NCBI RefSeq assembly: GCF_900105945.1
Contig: NZ_FNSO01000004.1
Location: 5,766,001-5,830,000, forward strand
Reading direction: 5' to 3'
Source of the DNA: Amycolatopsis tolypomycina
GTDB taxonomy: Bacteria; Actinomycetota; Actinomycetes; Mycobacteriales; Pseudonocardiaceae
DNA: 64,000 nt
Numbering within the stretch: position 1 is the first letter of the stretch; each line of letters starts with the position of its first letter. Below, piece after piece: positions 15,436 through 24,156 of the stretch. The position numbers and the translations under genes are program-made. Under the pieces are notes generated by a model. The model was not told the DNA's origin and ran no database searches. It saw nothing but the letters and a program-made list of their open reading frames with translations.

Positions 15436-15636
15436 CTATGCCGAGGAGTCCGAGTCGTCGTCACGCCCCGGAGCCAGCCGGCGGGCGAACAGCCCGACGA
15501 CCTTGTCGAGCACCCACGCGGCGGCCAGGCACAGCGGCACGACGACCACCATGACCAGCACGAACTGCACCGGGAACCAGGCCTGGGCGAGCCACAGCTC
15601 GACCCCGTCCCACCAGTCGGCAAGCCCGTTGAACAC
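15436..15636 (-). CDS. Small single-pass membrane protein in the RNase/barstar operon
   Basis: 66 residues from a GTG: an amphipathic tryptophan-rich start (WWDGVELWLAQAWF), one transmembrane segment (about residues 22-46) and a charged tail ending DDDSDSSA. No family recognised. It ends 11 nt before the RNase ATG, so the three genes are probably one transcript. Similar tiny membrane proteins are common in actinobacteria, so a link to the RNase is only suggested by position. Confidence 0.65.
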   Translation of the reverse strand: MFNGLADWWDGVELWLAQAWFPVQFVLVMVVVVPLCLAAAWVLDKVVGLFARRLAPGRDDDSDSSA

Positions 15637-15822
15637 GGTGTGAGCCTACGCGCGCTCTGCTGCCACCGCGTGCCAGGGCCTCGCTTCTGAAATCGGCGGA
15701 GCCGATTGCGACGGAGGCGAAGCCACCCGACGGAGTCGGGTTCGGTCCCACCGTCGCAGGGCCCGTTCACCGTGTCTCGCGACACGCAGCACAGGGTTTG
15801 GAGAGGCGGTACGTTGCGAGGC

Positions 15823-16788
15823 ATGTTCGCCGTGTACGCGCAGGAACCCAACGCCGACAGCCCGCTGGACTCGCTCGTCGTCGGCGAGCGCCCCGAACCC
15901 GACGTGCCCGACGGCTGGGTCCGCGTGCACGTCAAGGCGGCCAGCCTCAACATGCACGACCTCTGGACGCTGCGCGGGGTCGGGATCAAGCCGGACCAGT
16001 TCCCGATGATCCTCGGCTGCGACGGCGCGGGCACCCTCGACGACGGCTCGGAGGTCGTCATCCACTCGGTGATCAACGCGCCGGGCTGGCAGGGCGACGA
16101 CACCCTCGACCCGAAGCGCACGCTGCTCACCGAGAAGCACCAGGGCACCTTCGCCGACCAGGTCGTCGTGCCGGCCCGCAACGTCGTCCCGAAGCCCGCG
16201 GCGCTCAGTTTCGCCGAGGCCGCCACCATGGGCACGGCCTGGCTGACCGCGTACCGGATGCTGTTCGTGAAGTCCGGGCTGCGGCCGGGGCAGACGATGC
16301 TGGTGCAGGGTGCCTCCGGCGGTGTCTCGACGGCGCTGGTCCAGCTCGGCCGCGCGGCCGGGTTCCGGGTCTGGGTCACCGGCCGCACCGAGGAGAAGCG
16401 GGCCCTCGCCACCGGCCTGGGCGCGCACCAGGCGTTCGAGTCGGGCGCGCGGCTGCCCGAGCGCGTCGACGCGGTGTTCGAGACCGTCGGCAAGGCGACC
16501 TGGTCGCATTCGGTCAAATCGCTCAAGCCGGGCGGGATCATCGTCGTTTCCGGGTCGACCAGCGGTCCGGACGCGCACGCCGAGCTGCAGCGCGTCTTCT
16601 TCCTCCAGCTGCGCGTCGCCGGCTCGACCATGGGCACCCGCGACGAGCTCGCCGACCTGCTCGCCTACCTCGACCTGACCGGCGTCCGCCCCCAGATCGG
16701 CGCGGAACTGCCGTTTTCCGAGGCACCCCAGGGGTTCCGGGCGATGCTCGAAGGGGACACCGCGGGCAAGATCGTCTTCGCCCGCTGA
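15823..16788 (+). CDS. Zinc-binding-type dehydrogenase/quinone oxidoreductase (MDR family)
   Basis: 321 residues. GroES-like N-terminal part (WVRVHVKAASLNMHDLWTLRGVG, GCDGAGTLDDGSEV) and Rossmann part with VQGASGGVSTALVQLGRAAG. The catalytic-zinc ligands of alcohol dehydrogenases are not evident. ATG at 15823 with an upstream GAGAGGCGG. Monocistronic, followed by a perfect palindromic terminator. Confidence 0.88.
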   Translation: MFAVYAQEPNADSPLDSLVVGERPEPDVPDGWVRVHVKAASLNMHDLWTLRGVGIKPDQFPMILGCDGAGTLDDGSEVVIHSVINAPGWQGDDTLDPKRTLLTEKHQGTFADQVVVPARNVVPKPAALSFAEAATMGTAWLTAYRMLFVKSGLRPGQTMLVQGASGGVSTALVQLGRAAGFRVWVTGRTEEKRALATGLGAHQAFESGARLPERVDAVFETVGKATWSHSVKSLKPGGIIVVSGSTSGPDAHAELQRVFFLQLRVAGSTMGTRDELADLLAYLDLTGVRPQIGAELPFSEAPQGFRAMLEGDTAGKIVFAR

Positions 16789-16800
16789 GACAGCCGTGAG

Positions 16801-16826
16801 CTGGGCGGATCCCCGGATCCGCCCAG
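16801..16826 (+). terminator. Palindromic terminator after the MDR dehydrogenase
   Basis: Perfect 12-bp arms (CTGGGCGGATCC / GGATCCGCCCAG) around CC, 12 bases after the stop. The tight loop and lack of a U-tract are usual for this genome. Confidence 0.65.
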
Positions 16827-16936
16827 CGCGGAAACCATTTCGTCATCTGGTGATTTTTCGACGTCTTCACTTCGAGACCGGGTCGTTAGCCCCTAAATTC
16901 CACCTAAACCCAAGCGTGGCCAGGTAATCTGTGGTC

Positions 16937-17977
16937 ATGACCGCGACGAAGCGGCCCGCGCCGGCAGAACCGGGCGGCCGGCCCAGTGACGAGACCCCGA
17001 TCCGGGTCTCCTTCCGGCGCTACGCCGGCGTCCGCACCCGTGTCCTCGAGGTCGGCGAACCCGGTCCCGAGCCGGAGGTGCCGCGCCGCTCGCTGCGTCG
17101 CCGGGCCGCCGCGCCGCACGTCCGGCCCAGCGCGCCACGGCTGGTGCTGCTGCACGGCTACTGCGACAGCGCCGACACCTGGCGCCCCGCACTGGAGCAG
17201 CTCGCGGCCGCCGGGATTCCGGCGGTCGCGGTCGATCTGCCCGGGTTCGGCGACGCCCAGCCGCTGCGCCCCGGCCCGATGCTGCCGCAGCTCGACGCGT
17301 TCGCCGCCGCCGTCGTCCGCGAGCAGGCCGTGCTCGGCTCGGTCGTGCTGGCCGGCAACTCCCTCGGCGGCACCATGAGCCTGCGCGCGGCGCAGAACAG
17401 CAGGCTGCCGATCTCCGGCGTGGTGTCGATCGCCGCGCCCGGGTTCGTCGACTCGTGGCTGATCCGCGCGGTGGCGCGCTACCCGCTGCCGCTGCGGCTG
17501 TACTCGTCGCTGCCCGTCCCGGTGCCGGGGTTCCTGGTGCGCAAGGTCGCCGAGCAGGTCGTCCCGCGGCTGCTGTACGCCGACTCGGGCGCGGCCGACG
17601 CCACCCAGGTGCAGCGCTTCACCGCGCTCTTCCCCGACTACCGCGCGACCAAGAACCGGCTGGAGGAGGCCCGGCAGCTCGTCGCGGAGCTCGCCGACGC
17701 CTACCGCCTCGATTCGGTCGAGGTCCCGCTGCTGGTCGTCGCGTGCGGCAAGGACAAGCTCGTCACCGCCGCGTCCGGGCGCCAGCTGCACACGCTGGTG
17801 CCGCACAGCAGGCTGCTGGTCCGCGAGGACTGGGGCCACTGCCCGCAGCTCGACGACCCGGTGGAGATCGCGGAACTGCTCACCTACTTCGCGGCGAGCG
17901 CGGTCCGGACCACCCAGGCCAAGCGGGCCGCGGCGACGGCGCCCACGGCCGTCAGCGAGGACACCGCGGCGGGCTGA
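16937..17977 (+). CDS. Alpha/beta hydrolase
   Basis: 346 residues. The nucleophile elbow is GNSLGG, the oxyanion region VLLHGYCDSADTW, and the catalytic histidine lies in DWGHCPQLDDP; the acid is probably in ACGKDKLV. A proline-rich N-terminal extension (about 60 residues) and an alanine/threonine-rich tail flank the domain. ATG at 16937; a GTG six bases upstream is also possible. Substrate unknown. It stands alone between a terminator and the permease gene. Confidence 0.88.
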   Translation: MTATKRPAPAEPGGRPSDETPIRVSFRRYAGVRTRVLEVGEPGPEPEVPRRSLRRRAAAPHVRPSAPRLVLLHGYCDSADTWRPALEQLAAAGIPAVAVDLPGFGDAQPLRPGPMLPQLDAFAAAVVREQAVLGSVVLAGNSLGGTMSLRAAQNSRLPISGVVSIAAPGFVDSWLIRAVARYPLPLRLYSSLPVPVPGFLVRKVAEQVVPRLLYADSGAADATQVQRFTALFPDYRATKNRLEEARQLVAELADAYRLDSVEVPLLVVACGKDKLVTAASGRQLHTLVPHSRLLVREDWGHCPQLDDPVEIAELLTYFAASAVRTTQAKRAAATAPTAVSEDTAAG

Positions 17978-18064
17978 CGCGCTCAGGCTGTCGGCACCCG
18001 GAGTTGGCGGTAGGTTCCGGCGAGGGCCCGTGATCCGGGTCCGCCACCGACCGCGCGGGAGGCG

Positions 18065-19507
18065 ATGATGTCCGCTCCTCGGGGTGCCGGCTCCGGCATC
18101 TTCCGGCGCAAGCCGATCGACCAGATCCAGGACACGACCGAAAGCGGCGGGCTGCAACGCACCCTGGGGCTGTGGCAGCTGACCGCCATCGGCATCGGCG
18201 GCATCATCGGCGCCGGGATCTTCGCCCTCGCCGGCAGTGTCGCGCACGGCGACGACGCGGCGGGCATCCCCGGCGTCGGCCCGGCCGTGCTGATCTCGTT
18301 CCTCATCGCCGGCGTCGCCAGCGCCGCGGCGGCGTTCTCCTACGCGGAGTTCGCCGGCCTGATCCCGAAGGCCGGCTCGGCCTACACCTACGGCTACGCG
18401 GTGCTCGGCGAGGTCGTCGGCTGGTTCATCGGCTGGGACCTGCTGCTGGAGTACACCGCGATCGTCTCGGTGGTGGCGATCGGCATCTCCGGCTACTTCA
18501 ACTTCCTGCTCGGCCAGATCGGCCTCGACCTGCCCGCGTGGATGCTCGGCGCGCCCGGCACCGGGCCGGGCCACAAGGTCGACCTGTTCGCCGCGCTGCT
18601 GTGCCTGCTGATCGCGTACCTGCTCAACCGCGGCATCCGCAGCGCCGCCCGGTTCGAGACGGCGATGGTCGGGATCAAGGTCCTGATCGTGCTGGTGGTC
18701 ATCCTGGTCGGCTTCTTCTACGTCAAGACCGGCAACTACACGCCGTTCGCGCCCGCGGGCTTCGGCGGCGCGGTGACCGGCGCCGCGACGGTGTTCTTCG
18801 CCGTCTTCGGCTACGACGCGATGTCGACGGCGGCCGAGGAGTCGAAGGACGCGCAGCGGCACATGCCGAAGGCGATCATCTACTCGCTGGCCATCTCTAT
18901 GGTGCTCTACGTGCTGGCCTGCCTGGTGCTGACGGGCATGCAGAAGTACACCGAGATCGACCCGAAGAGCGGCTTCTCGACGGCGTTCAAGTCGGTCGGG
19001 CTCGACGGGCTGGCCACGGTGATCGCGGTCGGGGCGATCGTCGGCATCCTCACCGTGCTGTTCACGTTCCTGATGGGCGCGACCCGCGTCGGCTACTCGA
19101 TGAGCCGCGACGGCCTGCTGCCGCCGTGGCTGGGCAAGACCAACCCGAAGCGCCAGGTGCCCAGCCGGATGACGTGGATCCTCGGCGGCGCGTCCGCGAT
19201 CATCGCCGGCGTGCTGCCGATCGGCGAGGCGGCCGAGCTGACGAACATCGGCATCCTGCTCGCGTTCGTCGTCGTCTGCATCGCGGTGATCGTGCTGCGC
19301 TACAAGCAGCCGGACCTGCCGCGGACGTTCAGGACGCCGGGCATGCCGGTGGTGCCCGCGATCGGCGTCGTGTTCTCGATCTGGCTGATCACGTTCCTGC
19401 AGCCGGCGACCTGGCTGCGGTTCGCCGTCTGGTTCGTCATCGGCCTGCTCGTCTATTTCCTCTACAGCAAGCGGCACTCGGTGCTGAACCGCGGCCCGGA
19501 CGCCTAG
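18065..19507 (+). CDS. Amino-acid permease, APC superfamily (cationic amino acid transporter-like)
   Basis: 480 residues with about 12 hydrophobic segments. It shows the APC TM1 motif (TAIGIGGIIGAGIFALAG), the consensus FSYAEFAGLIPKAGSAYTYGYAVLGE, and FAVFGYDAMSTAAEESKDAQRHMPKAI in the middle, which place it in the CAT-type group. Two tandem ATGs (18065, 18068) follow a GGGAGG site. Its stop overlaps the nitronate monooxygenase stop through a shared CTAG. It probably imports a basic or branched amino acid by proton symport. Confidence 0.93.
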   Translation: MMSAPRGAGSGIFRRKPIDQIQDTTESGGLQRTLGLWQLTAIGIGGIIGAGIFALAGSVAHGDDAAGIPGVGPAVLISFLIAGVASAAAAFSYAEFAGLIPKAGSAYTYGYAVLGEVVGWFIGWDLLLEYTAIVSVVAIGISGYFNFLLGQIGLDLPAWMLGAPGTGPGHKVDLFAALLCLLIAYLLNRGIRSAARFETAMVGIKVLIVLVVILVGFFYVKTGNYTPFAPAGFGGAVTGAATVFFAVFGYDAMSTAAEESKDAQRHMPKAIIYSLAISMVLYVLACLVLTGMQKYTEIDPKSGFSTAFKSVGLDGLATVIAVGAIVGILTVLFTFLMGATRVGYSMSRDGLLPPWLGKTNPKRQVPSRMTWILGGASAIIAGVLPIGEAAELTNIGILLAFVVVCIAVIVLRYKQPDLPRTFRTPGMPVVPAIGVVFSIWLITFLQPATWLRFAVWFVIGLLVYFLYSKRHSVLNRGPDA

Positions 19508-20553
19508 CGGATCCGGTCGAGGCGCGCGGCGGCTTCGCGGGCCTCGACCTTCAGCCGTTCGATGATCACGGCGGCCGAAGCGTCGTAGCCGAGCGGGTAC
19601 GTCTGGCCCGCCCAGAGCGAGATCGCTTCCGGGTCACCGGCCTTCGCCGACGCCCGGCGCACCGGCCCGGCCAGGTGGTTGAGCTGCGGGTAGGCGGCGG
19701 GCGCGCCCTCGGACAGTGCGTCCATGAACTTGTTGACCAGGCCGCGCGCCGGGCGGCCGCTGAAGGCGCGGGTGAACGCCGTCTCGCGCTCGGCGACGGC
19801 GAGGGCCTTGCGGTGCGCCTCGGACGTCCCGGCTTCGTCCGCGCGCAGGAAGACGGTGCCGAGCTGGGCGGCCGCGGCCCCGGCGGCGAGCACGGCCGCG
19901 ACGTCGGCGCCGTGCACCAGCCCACCGGCGGCGATCAGCGGCAGGTCGACACGGGCGGCGACGAGCCTCAGCAGCGCGAGGACGCCGTACTCGGCGCCAC
20001 CACCGGGCTGGTGCGGGTCGTCGGTGAACAGGCTCCGGTGCCCGCCGGCTTCGAAGCCCTGCACGACGAGCGCGTCGGCGCCGAGGTCCGCGGCCCGCTG
20101 CGCCGCCTCCGGCGTGGTGACGGTGATGACGACCGTGCTCCCGGCGTCCTTCAGGCGCACCACGTCCGACGGCGTGGGCGGGCCGAAGGTGAAGGACACC
20201 ACGGGGACGCGCTTCTCGAGCACGACGTCCAGCTTCGCGGGGTAGTGGTCGTCGTCCCACTTCGGCTCGCCGAGTTCGACGTCGTACTCGCGGGCGAACT
20301 GTTCGAGCCGCTCGCGGTGTGCGCCGATGTCGGCCCCGGTGTCGGGCTGCGGGACGAAGAGGTTGACTCCGAACTCTCCTTCGGTCAGCTCCCGCGTACG
20401 GTCGATTTGCGCGCTCAGCGCCGCGGGCGTGAGCATGCCGGCGGAGAGGAAGCCGAAGCCACCGGCCTCGGACACCGCGGCGACCAGCTCCGGCGTGGTG
20501 GGACCACCGGCCATCGGCGCGGCGACGACCGGGAACGTCAGCTCGTCGAACAT
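19504..20553 (-). CDS. Nitronate monooxygenase-like NAD(P)H-dependent flavin oxidoreductase
   Basis: 349 residues in the FMN-binding TIM-barrel family of 2-nitropropane dioxygenase/enoyl-reductase. Visible motifs: VVAAPMAGGPTTPELVAAVSEAGGFGFLSAGML at the start, VQGFEAGGHRS with the conserved histidine, and IAAGGLVHGADVAAVLAAGAAAAQLGTVFL for FMN phosphate binding. ATG at 20553, 17 nt after the NTF2-like gene, so the two are co-transcribed. A MarR gene sits just upstream. Confidence 0.9.
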   Translation of the reverse strand: MFDELTFPVVAAPMAGGPTTPELVAAVSEAGGFGFLSAGMLTPAALSAQIDRTRELTEGEFGVNLFVPQPDTGADIGAHRERLEQFAREYDVELGEPKWDDDHYPAKLDVVLEKRVPVVSFTFGPPTPSDVVRLKDAGSTVVITVTTPEAAQRAADLGADALVVQGFEAGGHRSLFTDDPHQPGGGAEYGVLALLRLVAARVDLPLIAAGGLVHGADVAAVLAAGAAAAQLGTVFLRADEAGTSEAHRKALAVAERETAFTRAFSGRPARGLVNKFMDALSEGAPAAYPQLNHLAGPVRRASAKAGDPEAISLWAGQTYPLGYDASAAVIIERLKVEAREAAARLDRIR

Positions 20554-20570
20554 GCCACCGAGCGTAGTCC

Positions 20571-20927
20571 TCAGGCGGGCAGCAGCATCGTGTAGAGCTT
20601 CTTGATCACCCCGTCCGCGACGAGGGCGACGTCGATCCCCCGCACGACCGGCGGCGCGCCTGCCGGGCCGAATTCCCAGGCGAGGTGGCCCAGGTCGTGG
20701 TTCACCAGAACCGGGCCTGCCGGGGCGAACACGAATCCCGGCGACTGGGCCAGCAGCCCCTTCGCCTTCGCGTTCAGATCGTCGTGCCCGGTCACCACCC
20801 CTTCGGGGTCGGCGAACTCGACGTCGGCGGCGTAGGTCGCCGCGATCGCCTTCGCGCGCCGCTCGTCGTCGCGCTCGTTGAAGACGTCGAGCAGGTTCGC
20901 CCGCATCAGTTCCGCCACCGTCGCCAT
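20571..20927 (-). CDS. NTF2-like/SnoaL-family protein
   Basis: 118 residues. An N-terminal helix (AELMRANLLDVFNERDDERRAKAIAATYAADVEFADPEG) and beta strands ending VADGVIKKLYTMLLP are typical of the SnoaL/nuclear-transport-factor-2 fold. ATG at 20927 with a GAGGAGG site. It is the first gene after a promoter containing a MarR-type operator, followed closely by the flavin oxidoreductase. The pair resembles detoxification modules, but the substrate is unknown. Confidence 0.82.
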   Translation of the reverse strand: MATVAELMRANLLDVFNERDDERRAKAIAATYAADVEFADPEGVVTGHDDLNAKAKGLLAQSPGFVFAPAGPVLVNHDLGHLAWEFGPAGAPPVVRGIDVALVADGVIKKLYTMLLPA

Positions 20928-20950
20928 CGCGTCCTCCTCGTGTCGCGACC

Positions 20951-20980
20951 ATATTAGGTGACATGTCACGCAAATGTCAG
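20951..20980 (-). promoter_or_regulatory. Promoter with internal MarR-type operator
   Basis: Reading the minus strand, CTGACA and TAATAT are separated by 18 bp, and the spacer contains the perfect 12-bp palindrome GTGACATGTCAC (20958-20969). The -35 box overlaps the end of the marR gene. Binding of the adjacent MarR protein would block RNA polymerase. Confidence 0.65.
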
Positions 20981-21486
20981 GGGTGGTCGTCCGGCCGCGG
21001 CAGGGTGCCGTGCTCGACCAGCGTGTCGTAGACCCGGTCGAGCAAGGTCGTCAGCTGCGCCAGCTCGCCGGGCGCGAGGGCGTCGAGGAAAGCCCGGCGC
21101 ACGAATCCGACGTGATCCGGCGCCGCCTGGCGCAGCGCGGCCCAGCCGGCCTCGGAGAGCACCACCTCGGTGACCCGGCGGTCCTCGGCGGCGGTCCCGG
21201 TCTCGACCAGACCGCGGTCCCGCATCCGCTTGAGGTGGTGCGACAGCCTGCTGCGCTCCCAGCCGATGCGGATCGCGAGGTCGGTGACCCGCATCCGCCC
21301 GCCGGACGCGCTCGTGAGGGCGACCAGCACGTGGTAGTCGGCGAGCGAGAGGCCGCTGTCGGCCCGCAGCTGCCGGTTCAGCTCGTACTCCAGGCGGAGG
21401 TGCACCTTCATGTAGGCGTACCAGGCGGCCGTTTCGGCGCTCGAGAGCAGCGCGAACGGCGACCCGGGCGCGAACTCCTGCGTCAC
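20977..21486 (-). CDS. MarR-family transcriptional regulator
   Basis: 169 residues. The winged helix spans about residues 45-110 (LSLADYHVLVALTSASGGRMRVTDLAIRIGWERSRLSHHLKRMRDRGLVETGTAAEDRRVTEVVLSEAGWAAL), including the DxR wing motif (AEDRR). GTG start at 21486. It lies directly upstream of the NTF2/flavin-oxidoreductase pair on the same strand, and a palindrome in the 49-bp gap is its likely target. It probably senses a small aromatic or electrophilic compound. Confidence 0.9.
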   Translation of the reverse strand: MTQEFAPGSPFALLSSAETAAWYAYMKVHLRLEYELNRQLRADSGLSLADYHVLVALTSASGGRMRVTDLAIRIGWERSRLSHHLKRMRDRGLVETGTAAEDRRVTEVVLSEAGWAALRQAAPDHVGFVRRAFLDALAPGELAQLTTLLDRVYDTLVEHGTLPRPDDHP

Positions 21487-21594
21487 GGCGCGAGCTTAAC
21501 CACCCAGACTGGTCTAGACCACGAGCGGCGGAAATGCGACGATCCGGGCAGGCGTGACGGCGAGGTCGCGCCCTTCCCGCCAGGAGGTCCCCCG

Positions 21595-23355
21595 GTGAAG
21601 AACCCCTTCGCGCGGCGACTCGGCCGCGCACTCGCCGTGCTGGCGCTGGTCGGCGCCGGCACCCAGGCCACGCCGGCCGCGGCGGCCACGCCGGCGTTGC
21701 AGTCGATCGTGCCGGTACCGGTCTCGGTGACCCCGGCGGCCGGGGTCGCGTTCCCGCTGGTCTCGACCACTTCGATCGTCACCGAAGCCGGTTCGGCCCC
21801 GGCCCGGCAGGTCGGCGACTACCTGGCCGGCGTCCTGCGGCCGTCGACCGGCTTCCCGCTGCCGGTGTCCGACGCCCCGGCGTCCGTGCCGTCCGGCAGC
21901 ATCGCGCTGCTGCTGAGCGGCGCGCCCGCGGCCGTGGGCGCGCAGGGTTACCAGCTGGTGTCGACGGCGTCGTCGGTCACGGTGCGCGCGACGACCGCGG
22001 ACGGGCTGTTCGCCGGAGTCCAGACGCTGCGGCAGCTGCTGCCCGGCCGCGTCGAGAGCGCGTCACCCCAGCCGGGTCCGTGGAGCGTGCCGGGAGCGAC
22101 GATCCTCGACTACCCGCGCTTCGCCTACCGCGGCGCGATGCTCGACGTCGCCCGGCACTTCCACCCGGTATCGACGGTCAAGAAGTACCTCGACCAGCTG
22201 GCCCAGTACAAGATCAACAACCTGCACCTGCACCTGTCCGACGACCAGGGCTGGCGCATCCAGATAGACAGCTGGCCCCGCCTGACGACGTACGGCGGAA
22301 GCACCCAGGTCGGCGGCGGCCCGGGCGGTTACTACACGAAGGCGCAGTACACGGAGATCGTGAACTACGCGGCGGCACGCCACATCACGGTGATCCCGGA
22401 GATCGACATGCCGGGTCACGTGAACGCGGCACTGGCGTCGTACGCGGAGCTGAACTGCAACGGGGTGGCGCCCGCGTTGCGCACGGACATCGCGGTCGGC
22501 TACAGCTCGTTGTGCATTTCGAAGGACATCACGTACCAGTTCGTGGCGGACGTCCTGCGCGAGCTGGCGGCCCTCACCCCGGGCCCGTACATCCACATCG
22601 GCGGCGACGAGGCATCGTCCACCTCGGCGGCGGATTACCTGACGTTCGTCAACAAGGTCCTCCCCCTGGTGGCGGCGACGGGCAAGTCGGTGGTGGGCTG
22701 GCACGACATCGCCAAGGCGTCCCTCCCGGCCTCGGCAACACCGCAGTTCTGGGGAACATCGACATCGGACGCGGGCGTCTCGACGGCGGTTTCCCGCGGC
22801 AGCAAGGTGATCCTGTCCCCGGCGAACAAGGCATACCTGGACATGAAGTACAACAGCGCAACCCCGATCGGCCTGTCCTGGGCGGGCTACATCGAGGTCC
22901 AGGACGCGTACGGCTGGAACCCGGGAGCGTATCTGTCGGGCGCGGGCGAATCGGCGGTCCGCGGCGTGGAGTCTCCACTGTGGACGGAGACGGTGGTGAC
23001 AGGGTCCGATATCGAGTACCTGGCATTCCCTCGCTTGGCGGCGCACGCGGAGCTGGGCTGGTCACCGTGGTCAACGCACGACTGGACGACGTTCCGCACC
23101 CGGTTGGGAGCGCAGGCCCCACGCTGGGTGGCGCAGGGGATCAACTTCTACCGGTCGTCCCAGGTGCCGTGGGACACGGGCGGGACGAACCCGGGAACCT
23201 GCGCGGACCCGGCGTGGAGTGCTTCGCAGGTGTACACGGGCGGGAACGTGGTTTCGCACAACGGCCACAAGTGGACGGCGAAGTGGTGGACACAGGGCGA
23301 GGAGCCGGGAACGACGGGCCAGTGGGGAGTCTGGACCGACAACGGGGCTTGCTGA
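21595..23355 (+). CDS. Secreted beta-N-acetylhexosaminidase (GH20) with C-terminal chitin-binding module
   Basis: 586 residues from a GTG with an AGGAGG site. An N-terminal signal peptide (about 31 residues) is followed by a GH20b-like domain and the catalytic barrel with HLHLSDDQGWRIQI and the catalytic pair D338-E339 in HIGGDEAS. The last 50 residues (CADPAWSASQVYTGGNVVSHNGHKW...) are a type-3 chitin-binding module. It would release N-acetylglucosamine from chitin oligomers outside the cell. It is divergent from marR and has its own terminator. Confidence 0.95.
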   Translation: MKNPFARRLGRALAVLALVGAGTQATPAAAATPALQSIVPVPVSVTPAAGVAFPLVSTTSIVTEAGSAPARQVGDYLAGVLRPSTGFPLPVSDAPASVPSGSIALLLSGAPAAVGAQGYQLVSTASSVTVRATTADGLFAGVQTLRQLLPGRVESASPQPGPWSVPGATILDYPRFAYRGAMLDVARHFHPVSTVKKYLDQLAQYKINNLHLHLSDDQGWRIQIDSWPRLTTYGGSTQVGGGPGGYYTKAQYTEIVNYAAARHITVIPEIDMPGHVNAALASYAELNCNGVAPALRTDIAVGYSSLCISKDITYQFVADVLRELAALTPGPYIHIGGDEASSTSAADYLTFVNKVLPLVAATGKSVVGWHDIAKASLPASATPQFWGTSTSDAGVSTAVSRGSKVILSPANKAYLDMKYNSATPIGLSWAGYIEVQDAYGWNPGAYLSGAGESAVRGVESPLWTETVVTGSDIEYLAFPRLAAHAELGWSPWSTHDWTTFRTRLGAQAPRWVAQGINFYRSSQVPWDTGGTNPGTCADPAWSASQVYTGGNVVSHNGHKWTAKWWTQGEEPGTTGQWGVWTDNGAC

Positions 23356-23361
23356 GGTGAG

Positions 23362-23391
23362 AGGCCGGGTCGCTTTGCAGACCCGGCCTTT
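23362..23391 (+). terminator. Rho-independent terminator after the GH20 gene
   Basis: 10-bp perfect stem (AGGCCGGGTC / GACCCGGCCT) with an 8-base loop and a short T run, 7 bases after the stop codon. Confidence 0.85.
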
Positions 23392-23683
23392 CCCGTGGGG
23401 AAGCGCTCCTCGGCGACCTCATTGCGCAGAACCCATCGTAACGCTCGTCGCCCAGGGGCCGACTACGAGCACAACCAAGCAGTGACACTCGAGATCGACA
23501 TCCGAATCTTGCGTGAATTCTTCGCCGACGGCACCGCGGTACTCCCGGCGAGCTCGGGTGGATGGATGTCGACTGGCCCGGGGCGCCTCGCGCGGACGTC
23601 GATCTCCTGTGCGGACGGTTATCGCCGCACTTCGGCCGGTGAAGATCGGACATTCGGGGCGGCTGGCGGGCTAGGTTGGGGCC
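23392..23683. other. Intergenic region with a low-confidence ORF
   Basis: No recognised gene. One frame from GTG 23482 to 23694 reads VTLEIDIRILREFFADGTAVL and then becomes low-complexity, which could be a decayed fragment or chance. No repeat or structured RNA is apparent. The promoter of the F420-type gene must lie near its end. Confidence 0.3.
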
Positions 23684-24130
23684 ATGAGCGCTGATCTCGA
23701 GCAGGTTCGCACGCTGTCGCTGCAGGAGCACGGCCTCGCCACCGTGGCCACCACGCGGGCGGACGGCACCGTGCACGCCTCCGTCGTCAATGCCGGCGTC
23801 CTCGACGATCCGGTCACCGGTGCGCCCGGTGTCGCCTACGTCGCGGTCGGGAAGGCGCACAAGCTCGCCTTGCTGCGGCGGGCCGGGCATGCCACCGTCA
23901 CCTTCCGGCGCGGGTGGAACTGGCTCTCCGTCACTGGCGCCGTCCACCTCGTGGGGCCCGACGACCCCGATCCGGGCTTCGATCCCGCGGGCCTGCCACA
24001 GCTGCTGCGTGACGTCTTCATCGCCGCCACCGGGACCCATGACGACTGGGCCGAGTACGACCGTGTCATGGCCGAAGAGCGGCGGGTTGCGGTGTTCATC
24101 CGGGCGGACCGGATAATCGGCAATCCCTGA
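23684..24130 (+). CDS. PPOX-class F420-dependent/FMN-binding split-barrel protein
   Basis: 148 residues in the pyridoxamine-phosphate-oxidase-like split barrel (HGLATVATTRADGTVHASVVNAG, AYVAVGKAHKLALLRRAGHATVTFR), the group that in actinobacteria often uses F420. Cofactor choice cannot be fixed from sequence. The ATG at 23684 gives the standard length. It is followed after 26 bp by a membrane protein on the same strand. Confidence 0.85.
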   Translation: MSADLEQVRTLSLQEHGLATVATTRADGTVHASVVNAGVLDDPVTGAPGVAYVAVGKAHKLALLRRAGHATVTFRRGWNWLSVTGAVHLVGPDDPDPGFDPAGLPQLLRDVFIAATGTHDDWAEYDRVMAEERRVAVFIRADRIIGNP

Positions 24131-24156
24131 CCCCTCCGGCCCCAGGAGTCGTCCCG

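Noticed and set aside
16904..19477. Very long open frame (857 codons) on the minus strand opposite the hydrolase and permease genes
   Set aside because: High third-position GC leaves the antisense frame open. The encoded sequence is Arg/His/Asp-rich low complexity, while the plus strand has clear family motifs.
23482..23694. ORF starting VTLEIDIRILREFFADG
   Set aside because: Only the first 20 residues look protein-like and it overlaps the start of the next gene; kept only as a note in the intergenic entry.
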